43,673 nt of DNA, from positions 1-43,673 of the forward strand of contig JAKPKS010000060.1 of NCBI GenBank assembly GCA_029553585.1, given 5' to 3'. This DNA comes from Candidatus Atribacteria bacterium. Its GTDB lineage: Bacteria > Atribacterota > Phoenicimicrobiia > Phoenicimicrobiales > Stramentimicrobiaceae. Below, piece after piece: positions 36,854 to 43,673 of the stretch (its first letter is position 1; each line of letters opens with the position of its first letter). Below the pieces are notes generated by a model. The model was given only the letters and a program-made list of their open reading frames with translations, was not told the origin of the DNA and searched no databases. The position numbers were made by a program, and so were the translations under genes.

Positions 36854-37876
36854 TTAACTGATTAACATAGCATCTCCAAAACTATAAAAGCGATAATTTT
36901 CCCGAATAGCTTCCTCATAAGCCTTAAAAAGATTGTCTCTGCCGGCAAAGGCTGCTGCCAGCAAAAGAGGGGTGGAACGGGGTAAATGAAAATTAGTGAT
37001 TAAAGTATTAATTATTTTAAAATGATACCCTGGATAAATAAATAGATCTGTCCAGGAGGTACCTGTCATAACTTTATCTTCAGAAAAGGCAGATTCCAGA
37101 GCACGGGTAACCGAGGTCCCTACCCCTACCACCCTTCTCTTTTCCAGAAGCGCTTTATTAATAGCCCGCGCGTTTTCCTTACTGATAGTGTATAACTCTT
37201 CTTTCATCTGGTGGTTTTCAACCTGATTAACTCTCACTAATTCAAAAGTACCTCGACCAATATGTAGTGTTAAAAAGATTATCTCGATTCCTTTTTTTTC
37301 AATATTGTTTAAAAGCTTTCTGGTAAAATGGATGCCTGCGGTAGGAGCAGCGATAGAGCCATCTTCTTCAGCATAGACAGTCTGATAGGCAGAGGGATTT
37401 TGTAGATTCTTTTTAATATAGGGCGGAGTTGGTGTTTTGCCGATTTTATGTAAAATCTTTAATAGATTACCCTCTGTTTTCAGTTCCAGCAAGAAGGTGC
37501 CCTGCTCTTCATCTTTTTGTAATACAACTGCTCTCAGCTCCTGAGAAAATATTATTTCGGTGTATGGAGAGATTTTACGGCCAGGTTTTAATAAAGCCTG
37601 CCAGTGACCTTCTGATGGAGAATTCAGCAACAGAGCTTCAACTTTACCACCTGTATCTTTTTTATATCCGAGTAGACGCGCAGGTATTACCCTGCTATTA
37701 TTCAATACCAGCAGGTCACCGGGATTTAAATAATCAATGAGCTGAAAAAACTGTTTATGTTCCACATTTCCTGTTTTCCTGTCCAGAATCATTAACCGGC
37801 TTTCATCCCTCTCCTTAGATGGCTCCTGAGCAATATAATGGGGAGGTAATTCATAATCAAAAAGAGTTATATCCAT
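36854..37876 (-). CDS. queA: S-adenosylmethionine:tRNA ribosyltransferase-isomerase
   Basis: A 340-residue enzyme that adds the epoxycyclopentane part of queuosine to preQ1-tRNA. It begins MDITLFDYELPPHYIAQEPSKERDESRLMIL, and shows NNSRVIPARLLGYK, YAEEDGSIAAPTAGIHFT, and LITNFHLPRSTPLLLAAAFAG. The frame is open to a GTG at 37894, but the ATG at 37876 matches the family start. The ribosome site is weak in either case, perhaps because translation is coupled to spoIID, which ends 22 bp upstream. Confidence 0.95.
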   Translation of the reverse strand: MDITLFDYELPPHYIAQEPSKERDESRLMILDRKTGNVEHKQFFQLIDYLNPGDLLVLNNSRVIPARLLGYKKDTGGKVEALLLNSPSEGHWQALLKPGRKISPYTEIIFSQELRAVVLQKDEEQGTFLLELKTEGNLLKILHKIGKTPTPPYIKKNLQNPSAYQTVYAEEDGSIAAPTAGIHFTRKLLNNIEKKGIEIIFLTLHIGRGTFELVRVNQVENHQMKEELYTISKENARAINKALLEKRRVVGVGTSVTRALESAFSEDKVMTGTSWTDLFIYPGYHFKIINTLITNFHLPRSTPLLLAAAFAGRDNLFKAYEEAIRENYRFYSFGDAMLIS

Positions 37877-37898
37877 TGTTAGCTCTAAGTACACATTT

Positions 37899-39320
37899 TT
37901 AATAAATTTTAGTTAATTCAATTCCTTGATAATAGTATTTTAAAATTTCCTCATAACTGAACCCAAGTTTAGCCATACCATAGGCACCCCACTGGGAAAG
38001 CCCCACGCCATGCCCAGAGCCCTTACCATTAAAGATAATTGTTAAATTAGATGGAACATTGTTATTTTCAAAGACTTTTGGGTTATTCTTTTCCTTTATT
38101 TCTGGTGTTTTTTTGGGACGGTTTAGCAATGCAATCAACTCAGAGATAGTAAAACTTCTATCCTCCTTAAGAATTTCGGTTACATCTTCTTGTGGATTTT
38201 CCTGGGTTGGTTTTGATATTGGCAATTCATTTTTTTGAGGTTCTGGTTCTAACCTGCCTCCCCCCTGACTCTCCATATTGAAGAGAGAGCTTCTAACTAA
38301 GTTAGGTCCGATTAACAATCTAAAATCATTTGTCTTAAGAGTGATTTTTTTACCATTATCCCCCAGAATATTTATTGACTTCACCCGACCGGTTATGGTT
38401 TGTTCTCCAATATTAATTTCCTGAATGGAATTTAACTGATGTCCATTTTGTGCTAGTTTAGTCAAAATCTCCTGTTCTGAGAGAGAACAACTCCATTTAT
38501 GATTAGGAGGTGAAACTAATTCCTCATACTCAGAAGAAACACTTCTAAGATAGGGAACATATCCTCCCCATACATCCTCGCTATTTTCCGTGGAACCACC
38601 ACAATCTGAATGATATACCGCATTAATTGGTTCCCCCTTATAGGTAGCAATTATACCTTTGGTATCATTTACTGCCTTATTAGTAGCAGGATGTTCATAA
38701 GAAACACCACCATACTCCTGGCTGTTTGCGGTAGCACAGATATTATAACCCTGGTCAATGTATTTATTCATATTAGCCAGAGCAAAGGTTCTGGCTGCAA
38801 TAGCTTGAGCCCTTAGCGCTTCTCCAGGCCAGTCTGGTGAAATCTCTTTTTTTAAAACCCCAAATAGATATTGCTCTAATCCTATAATATTTATCACTTT
38901 TAAGAGTGACTTTTGTACCCTTATTTCTAGGTCACCCCTGTACTTTGTTCCTTCAACCTGAAGAAAACCATCTTCTCTGGGGATAATTTTGATGCCCTGA
39001 CTTGTCTTAAAAGATTGGTTATTAATTTTTAATCCCTGTGCTTCAGCAATTATTTTCAAGGCACAACTATCCTTCTGTATCCACAAATTATCTCCGGACT
39101 GAAGTGCAAAAATCTTTAATCCTTTATCTCCTTTAATGGTAACTTCTTTACAATTGAGTAAGATTCCCACTCTTAAAACGGGCGTTGCTGCCACAGCTTC
39201 TAAATTAATAATAAAAAAAATAATAAAAAGCCAGAGTATGTATATAGACTGAAAGTATCTTTTTTTAGGCGGACAGCTTCTAAAATAGTTCAATAAATGT
39301 ATCATACAAATACTCCACAT
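37899..39320 (-). CDS. SpoIID/LytB domain protein
   Basis: A 473-residue exported protein. The N-terminal hydrophobic segment (about 24-42, IYILWLFIIFFIINLEAVA) is a signal peptide or anchor. A first beta-rich region follows, then the SpoIID domain: LEQYLFGVLKKEISPDWPGEALRAQAIAARTFAL, ANSQEYGGVSYEHP, YHSDCGGSTENSEDVWGG, and the terminal GHGVGLSQWGAYGMA. A Pro/Glu/Lys linker of about 80 residues (350-430) is inserted before this last motif. SpoIID is a lytic transglycosylase of engulfment in spore formers; homologues in other bacteria modify peptidoglycan. No sporulation gene is near, so a cell-wall role is more likely. No clear terminator is seen. Confidence 0.88.
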   Translation of the reverse strand: MWSICMIHLLNYFRSCPPKKRYFQSIYILWLFIIFFIINLEAVAATPVLRVGILLNCKEVTIKGDKGLKIFALQSGDNLWIQKDSCALKIIAEAQGLKINNQSFKTSQGIKIIPREDGFLQVEGTKYRGDLEIRVQKSLLKVINIIGLEQYLFGVLKKEISPDWPGEALRAQAIAARTFALANMNKYIDQGYNICATANSQEYGGVSYEHPATNKAVNDTKGIIATYKGEPINAVYHSDCGGSTENSEDVWGGYVPYLRSVSSEYEELVSPPNHKWSCSLSEQEILTKLAQNGHQLNSIQEINIGEQTITGRVKSINILGDNGKKITLKTNDFRLLIGPNLVRSSLFNMESQGGGRLEPEPQKNELPISKPTQENPQEDVTEILKEDRSFTISELIALLNRPKKTPEIKEKNNPKVFENNNVPSNLTIIFNGKGSGHGVGLSQWGAYGMAKLGFSYEEILKYYYQGIELTKIY

Positions 39321-39351
39321 AGTCCCTTTTTTGGTAGATTCAGGAAAAATA

Positions 39352-39573
39352 TTATTTAAAAATTCGTAAGATAAGAGTTAACAGGATACTTAACAGAATG
39401 GATATCCCCAATGGGAAATAAAAAACAAAATTTTTTCTCTTTATTAAAATATCTCCTGGTAAACGAAAAGAAAGAGAAGGTAATTTACCCAGTAATAAAA
39501 GAACAAGTCCGGAAATTAAAATCAACACTCCGGTTATAATAAGCATTTTAGCAATGGCATTTACACTATTCAT
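39352..39573 (-). CDS. DUF2905 family small membrane protein
   Basis: A 73-residue protein with two membrane helices (about 9-27 and 50-70) and the family loop GKLPSLSFRLPGDILIKRKNFVFYFPLGISI between them. The function of DUF2905 is unknown. It is commonly found next to ruvB and spoIID or queA genes, as here. It follows ruvB by 19 bp. Confidence 0.88.
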   Translation of the reverse strand: MNSVNAIAKMLIITGVLILISGLVLLLLGKLPSLSFRLPGDILIKRKNFVFYFPLGISILLSILLTLILRIFK

Positions 39574-39592
39574 AATCTTTTAAATATCTCCC

Positions 39593-40627
39593 TTAAAACA
39601 GCGTCGCATTATCATCGTCTTCTAAGCTGTATCTGTGTAGGGAAAAATAATTATAAGCCATTTCGGTTGTTCTCCGACCCTGTGGGGTTCTTGCTAAAAA
39701 TCCTTTTTGTAAGAGATAAGGCTCATGCACATCACATATCGTCTCCTTATCTTCATTTAAGGAGGCAGCAAGAGTATCCAGACCCACCGGTCCACCTTTA
39801 AATTTATCTAAGATGACTAAGAGTAATCTCTTATCAATATCACATAAGCCCTGGTCGTCAATTCCCATATTTTTCAAGGCAAAGAGGGCTATTTCATCAC
39901 TTATTATCCCCTCTCCTTCAATTTGCGCATAATCACGAACCCTTTTTAACAGCCTGTTGGCAATTCGGGGCGTTCCCCGGGAACGTTTGGCAATCTCCCG
40001 GGAAGCGCTCTCTTCTATCTTAATGTCCAGAATAACAGCTGAACGAACAATAATCTGATGAAGCTCTTCTTCATTGTAATACCCTATTCTGGAAATTACA
40101 CCAAAACGGCTCCTTAAAGGTGAGGTAATCAAACCGGTCCTGGTAGTAGCACCTATTAAGGTGAATTTGGGCAAATCTATCCGAATGGAGCGGGCACTGG
40201 GACCCTTTCCAATCAAGATATCCAGTGCAAAATCTTCCAAAGCAGGATATAGAATCTCTTCCACAGAACGATTAAGCCGATGGATTTCATCGATAAAGAG
40301 AACCTCTTTTTCTTTAAGATTAGTCAGAATAGCTGCCAGGTCGCCAGCCCTTTCAATAACAGGACCAGAGGTCATTTTAATATTAACCGACATCTCTTTA
40401 GCGATGATATTGGCCAAGGTGGTTTTTCCTAAACCAGGAGGTCCATAGAGCAGAATATGGTCTATTGGCTCATCTCTCTGCAGAGCAGCCCGAATATAAA
40501 TAGAAAGATTGCCTTTCACATTTTGCTGACCAATAAAGTGCAGTAGTTTTTGTGGTCTTAAATTAGCTTCAGAATCCAGGCTTTCTGTTTTTAAGTCTTT
40601 TTCAATTAAATCTTCTTTTTTATTCAT
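39593..40627 (-). CDS. ruvB: Holliday junction branch migration ATPase RuvB
   Basis: A 344-residue AAA+ motor. It shows [12 protein letters not shown], Walker [13 protein letters not shown] (about 61-72), Walker [16 protein letters not shown], sensor [18 protein letters not shown], and arginine-finger region [19 protein letters not shown]. The C-terminal winged helix reads [16 protein letters not shown]. Length is standard. It is the last member of the yebC-ruvC-ruvA-ruvB cluster, 123 bp from ruvA, with no obvious promoter in that gap. Confidence 0.97.
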   Translation of the reverse strand: MNKKEDLIEKDLKTESLDSEANLRPQKLLHFIGQQNVKGNLSIYIRAALQRDEPIDHILLYGPPGLGKTTLANIIAKEMSVNIKMTSGPVIERAGDLAAILTNLKEKEVLFIDEIHRLNRSVEEILYPALEDFALDILIGKGPSARSIRIDLPKFTLIGATTRTGLITSPLRSRFGVISRIGYYNEEELHQIIVRSAVILDIKIEESASREIAKRSRGTPRIANRLLKRVRDYAQIEGEGIISDEIALFALKNMGIDDQGLCDIDKRLLLVILDKFKGGPVGLDTLAASLNEDKETICDVHEPYLLQKGFLARTPQGRRTTEMAYNYFSLHRYSLEDDDNATLF

Positions 40628-40750
40628 AATCCAGTTACTTTTTCATAATATATGTACTATGCTTGAATTATTTATAAAAGTTATGCTTTTACTATAATCT
40701 GGTCTGAATTATAATTCATCAATATTAATAATATTATCAAAAAATATAAT

Positions 40751-41338
40751 CTATTTTTTTAAAGCCTCTTTGATTAAATCTTCAATTCCCATAGAACTAT
40801 AGTCAGGTATTTTTTCCATTGCATTTAATATTTTTTGTTTTGCTTCCCTTTCAGAATAACCTAAGCCTTTCAAAGCCTCAATGCCTTCATAGACAATATC
40901 TTTCTTTTCCTCTTTAGTTATTATTTCCTGGTTAACCTTTAACAATTTGAATTTTTCTTTGAGTTCCAAGACCATCTTTTTAGCAGATTTGAGACCAATA
41001 CCAGGAATACTGCTGATAGTAGTTAAATTTTCTGATAGAACAGCGTATTGAAAACGTTCTGCTCCCATATCAGAAATTATATTCATAGCTACCTTCGGTC
41101 CAATACCTGGGGTATCTAATAAAATTTTAAAAAAATCGCGTTCACCCTTTTCCAGAAAACCATATAAAGCCAGACGATCTTCTCTTATATATAGATAAGT
41201 ATAGACAGTCTGGGAAGATTTATTAATATCAAACTCGGCATTCAGAGGTACCTGCACATGGTAGCCTATTCCATTAACATTAACAATAAGGGAACCTGGT
41301 TCAGTTAACTCCAGTATCCCTGTTAAAGATGATATCAC
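40751..41338 (-). CDS. ruvA: Holliday junction binding protein RuvA
   Basis: A 195-residue tetrameric DNA-binding protein. The N-terminal barrel begins MISSLTGILELTEPGSLIVNVNGIGYHVQVP. Two helix-hairpin-helix motifs follow, LLDTPGIGPKVAMNIIS and ISSIPGIGLKSAKKMVLEL, and a C-terminal three-helix domain (EGIEALKGLGYSEREAKQKI) contacts RuvB. The start codon is GTG, with AAAGGA 7 nt upstream. Confidence 0.96.
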   Translation of the reverse strand: MISSLTGILELTEPGSLIVNVNGIGYHVQVPLNAEFDINKSSQTVYTYLYIREDRLALYGFLEKGERDFFKILLDTPGIGPKVAMNIISDMGAERFQYAVLSENLTTISSIPGIGLKSAKKMVLELKEKFKLLKVNQEIITKEEKKDIVYEGIEALKGLGYSEREAKQKILNAMEKIPDYSSMGIEDLIKEALKK

Positions 41339-41437
41339 AGTATTTTCCTTTACAAGGATGGATATAGAAAAATTTTAAAATAATTCTATAAAAATTATAA
41401 AACATACCATCAACGAGACGAGGATAGAATTTTTATT

Positions 41438-41914
41438 TTAATATGAATATTTATGGTGAATATGACAAATTGCTACTGCCAGAGCATCAGCGGCATGTTC
41501 ATAATCAGGTTTTTTCATTAAACTCAATAAAACTCTAACCATTTCCTGAACCTGATTTTTACTGGCTCGGCCATATCCTACAACAGATTGCTTGACCTGC
41601 AGGGGGGTATATACATAAAAATTAATTCCCGTCAATGTAGCCGTTAAGGCCAATGCCCCCACTACCTTTCCCACATTAAGTGCACTTCTGGTATTTTTAC
41701 TAAAAAATATCTCCTCAAGAACAAGGTCATGAGGAGAATACTGTTTAATAAGGTCATCTATCTCGAAATGTATATTCTTTATCTTATCAGCTAATGTTTC
41801 ATTTACACAATTAACAATACAACCATGGCTGACTGCTCTTATTTTATCTTTTTGAATTTCAATTAATCCATAACCGGTATGGTTAAGGCCTGGATCAATA
41901 CCTAAAATAATCAA
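41438..41914 (-). CDS. ruvC: Holliday junction resolvase RuvC
   Basis: A 158-residue endonuclease that cuts Holliday junctions. The four acidic catalytic residues are visible in ILGIDPGLNHTGYG (Asp7), LVLEEIFF (Glu about 67) and HAADALAVAICH (Asp about 143, Asp or neighbour near 146). The gene starts two bases after the yebC stop. A 99-bp gap separates it from ruvA. Confidence 0.96.
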   Translation of the reverse strand: MIILGIDPGLNHTGYGLIEIQKDKIRAVSHGCIVNCVNETLADKIKNIHFEIDDLIKQYSPHDLVLEEIFFSKNTRSALNVGKVVGALALTATLTGINFYVYTPLQVKQSVVGYGRASKNQVQEMVRVLLSLMKKPDYEHAADALAVAICHIHHKYSY

Positions 41915-41916
41915 AT

Positions 41917-42672
41917 TTATTCCTGCCCAGTGGTAAGTTCTTCTATAACCTGGTCATCAATATTAAAATTAGCATATACATTTTGTACATCATCCTGGTC
42001 TTCTAATTGTTCCATCATCTTTAACATCTGTTCAGCCTGATGTCCTTCCAGTTCTACGGTAGTCTGAGGAATCATGGTAATTTCTGCCAGGGAGTATTTT
42101 ATCTGTTTTTCATCTAACAATTTTTTAAATTTTTCAAACTCGGCCGGGGGCATGGTGACCTCAACATTTTTTTCATCTATCTCAATGTCATCGACTTCTA
42201 CTTCTAAGGCTAAATCAAGTATCTGGTCCTGATTGACCTTTTCTCTATCGAAAGAAAAATAAGCCTTCTGAGAAAAAATCCAAGCCACACAACCGGTGGA
42301 CCCAAGGTTTCCTCCACCTCTGGTAAAAATTCTTCTTATCTCTGAAACTGTTCTATTGCGATTATCAGTAAGGGCTTTAACCAAAACAGCCACACCGCCA
42401 GGCCCATAGCCTTCATAAATAACCTCCTCATAAGACACTCCCTCCATCTCACCGGTACCCTTTTTAATTGCCCGTTCAATATTTTCACTGGGCATATTAT
42501 TCTCTCTGGCCAGTAGGATGGCATTACGCAATTCAGCATTTGTTTCCGGATCTCCTCCATTGCGGGCAGCTACAGAAATAAGCCTGATTATCTTTCCAAA
42601 CAGTTTGCCCCTTTCAGCATCAGCTTTTCCTTTTTTTCTCTTAATAGTACTCCACTTTGAATGTCCTGACAT
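41917..42672 (-). CDS. yebC: YebC/TACO1-family protein
   Basis: A 251-residue protein beginning with the strong family signature MSGHSKWSTIKRKKGKADAER. It continues with AARNGGDPETNAELRNAI, ARENNMPSENIERAIKKGTG and YEGYGPGGVAVLVKALTDNRNRT. Family members are described as transcription regulators or, more recently, as translation factors easing polyproline stalls. It is the first gene of the ruv cluster and has a near-consensus promoter at 42700-42728. AGAGGA lies 7 nt before the ATG. Confidence 0.96.
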   Translation of the reverse strand: MSGHSKWSTIKRKKGKADAERGKLFGKIIRLISVAARNGGDPETNAELRNAILLARENNMPSENIERAIKKGTGEMEGVSYEEVIYEGYGPGGVAVLVKALTDNRNRTVSEIRRIFTRGGGNLGSTGCVAWIFSQKAYFSFDREKVNQDQILDLALEVEVDDIEIDEKNVEVTMPPAEFEKFKKLLDEKQIKYSLAEITMIPQTTVELEGHQAEQMLKMMEQLEDQDDVQNVYANFNIDDQVIEELTTGQE

Positions 42673-42699
42673 AAATTAGTCCTCTTAAAAGTTTTTCTT

Positions 42700-42728
42700 A
42701 TTTTAACATATAAAAAAAACCGTTTCAA
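42700..42728 (-). promoter_or_regulatory. Promoter of the yebC-ruvCAB operon
   Basis: On the minus strand TTGAAA (42728-42723) and TAAAAT (42705-42700) are separated by exactly 17 nt; each hexamer matches consensus in five of six positions. Transcription would start near 42693, about 20 nt before the yebC ATG. Confidence 0.7.
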
Positions 42729-42793
42729 TTACTGTATAAAAACAAAAAACCTGTATAATAAAATTTCTATTTCTTTTATTAAAGGTTATTAAT

Positions 42794-43546
42794 CTATTTT
42801 TTAAATTTAAAGGCAGGTGGCCTGTTTCTTTTGTGAACACTCGACTGACTCATTGTTAAAATTAATTTTTCTGTTTTTTTATCTGTTATTTCTCCATTTT
42901 TTAAAAAATTATCCAGTTGTTTATAACTGAAACCCATTTCTTCTTCATCGGTCTGGTTTTCCCATAAGCCACCCGAAGGTGGTTTAGAAATTATATTTTG
43001 TGGAATTTCTAAAAATTGGGCTATTTCAATAACCTCACTCTTTAAAATATTCCCCAGGGGCAAAATATCAACCCCCCCATCTCCATATTTCGTAAAATAG
43101 CCAACAGAAATTTCACTTTTATTTCCGGTCCCCACCACTAAATATCCGAAAATACTGGCGAAGTAATAAAGGGTTATCATTCTTAATCTTGGCTTAATAT
43201 TAGCTTTTGCCATCCTGTTGTTGAAGGTGGTGTCCATGGTGGATAACAACTGGTGGTATATTGGAGTTAGATCAATATTTTTATAACTAAGATGATATTT
43301 TTTAACAATACTCATTGCGTCATTAATATCATCATTTGTGCTTTCACAAGGTAAGATTAAAGCCATAGTATTATCAGGGAATGCTTTTTGACACAAAGCA
43401 GCGATAACTGCAGAATCCAACCCTCCACTCAAACCGAAAATAACACCATTCTTTTTGGCAGATAACACTTTCTTTTTTATCCAGAAAATTATTTGGTCAA
43501 CTTTTTCCTTTAACAGTATTTTTTTTGATTGAATATCTACTTCCAT
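42794..43546 (-). CDS. nadE: Ammonia-dependent NAD+ synthetase
   Basis: A 250-residue enzyme that amidates deamido-NAD+ to NAD+ with ammonia. The ATP-pyrophosphatase loop is FGLSGGLDSAVIAAL. LILPCES, then NIKPRLRMITLYYFAS and GTGNKSEISVGYFTKYGDGGVDILPLGN match the family, with PPSGGLWENQTDEEEMGFSY near the end. No glutaminase domain is present. The frame is open to 43612, but those extra codons lie in the 5S rRNA; the ATG at 43546 (MEVDIQSKK) is preferred, with GGGGAGGT directly upstream. The gene begins about 20 nt after the 5S 3' end. Confidence 0.95.
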   Translation of the reverse strand: MEVDIQSKKILLKEKVDQIIFWIKKKVLSAKKNGVIFGLSGGLDSAVIAALCQKAFPDNTMALILPCESTNDDINDAMSIVKKYHLSYKNIDLTPIYHQLLSTMDTTFNNRMAKANIKPRLRMITLYYFASIFGYLVVGTGNKSEISVGYFTKYGDGGVDILPLGNILKSEVIEIAQFLEIPQNIISKPPSGGLWENQTDEEEMGFSYKQLDNFLKNGEITDKKTEKLILTMSQSSVHKRNRPPAFKFKK

Positions 43547-43565
43547 ACCTCCCCCTGAAATAAAA

Positions 43566-43673
43566 AATTCCCGGCAGTGTCCTACTCTCCCACAGATAAA
43601 CTGCAGTACCATCGGCGCTGGAGGGCTTAGCTACTGTGTTCGGGATGGGAACAGGCGGTTCCCCTCCGCCATC
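43566..43673 (-). rRNA. rrf: 5S ribosomal RNA (5' end cut by window edge)
   Basis: The minus strand reads as 5S rRNA: GCGGAGGGGAACCGCC, the conserved CCCATCCCGAACAC loop, GCGCCGATGGTACTGC and GTGGGAGAGTAGG, ending in ACTGCCGGGAA followed by TTTTTT. About 108 of the usual 115-120 nt are present. The rest of an rRNA operon is probably just outside the window. Confidence 0.95.

Noticed and set aside
43547-43612. 22-codon N-terminal extension of nadE
   Set aside because: It is translated from 5S rRNA sequence.
1-43673. CRISPR arrays, phage genes, toxin-antitoxin pairs or tRNA genes
   Set aside because: None were seen on either strand; the only mobile-element signal is the transposase piece at the left edge and possibly the 24656-24896 unit.

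Overview
The window is about 43.7 kb of AT-rich bacterial chromosome. Apart from a transposase fragment at the left edge, every gene I can support is on the minus strand, so operons read from high to low coordinates. The genes describe an anaerobe: ferredoxin-linked 2-oxoacid oxidation, B12-dependent methylmalonyl-CoA chemistry and a sodium-pumping decarboxylase. The gene order comF - raiA RNA - hpf - secA - prfB resembles Firmicutes, and the operon content would also fit Atribacterota-like lineages. I cannot assign the organism from sequence alone.

Region 1 (1-1073) is the 3' part of an IS481-like transposase and about 680 bp without a gene. Region 2 (1074-18016) is a co-oriented metabolic block. 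In transcription order it holds a GntR-type regulator, a four-subunit 2-oxoacid:ferredoxin oxidoreductase (korDABC), acetate kinase, NfnAB-type transhydrogenase, glutamate dehydrogenase, a P-loop/Asp23-like protein, methylmalonyl-CoA mutase (two subunits), MeaB, methylmalonyl-CoA epimerase, and methylmalonyl-CoA decarboxylase A, D, C and B. Read as a pathway this is glutamate -> 2-oxoglutarate -> succinyl-CoA -> methylmalonyl-CoA -> propionyl-CoA, with reduced ferredoxin, NAD(P)H and a sodium gradient as energy outputs. The steps could also run in reverse. A promoter with a triple 8-bp repeat at its start site precedes the regulator.

Region 3 (18417-28715) holds a cyclodeaminase-family gene, prfB with its programmed +1 frameshift, secA, a DUF5317 membrane protein, a membrane HD-GYP protein, an unlisted 28-residue hydrophobic peptide gene lying between the arms of a 20-bp inverted repeat, a conserved unknown, hpf with a clear promoter, a structured RNA that I identify as raiA RNA, comF and ahcY.

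Region 4 (28751-39573) holds a metallo-beta-lactamase-fold hydrolase, dtd, rel (no ordinary start codon; AUA is the best candidate), apt, secF, secD, yajC with a terminator, tgt, queA, a SpoIID-like protein and DUF2905. Region 5 (39593-43673) holds ruvB, ruvA, ruvC and yebC behind a near-consensus promoter, then nadE, which starts about 20 nt after the 3' end of a 5S rRNA cut by the window edge.

The main points for follow-up are the complete glutamate-to-propionyl-CoA gene block, the small peptide / inverted repeat / HD-GYP / DUF5317 locus, the raiA RNA, and the unusual translation starts (rel, prfB, nfnA, mce).
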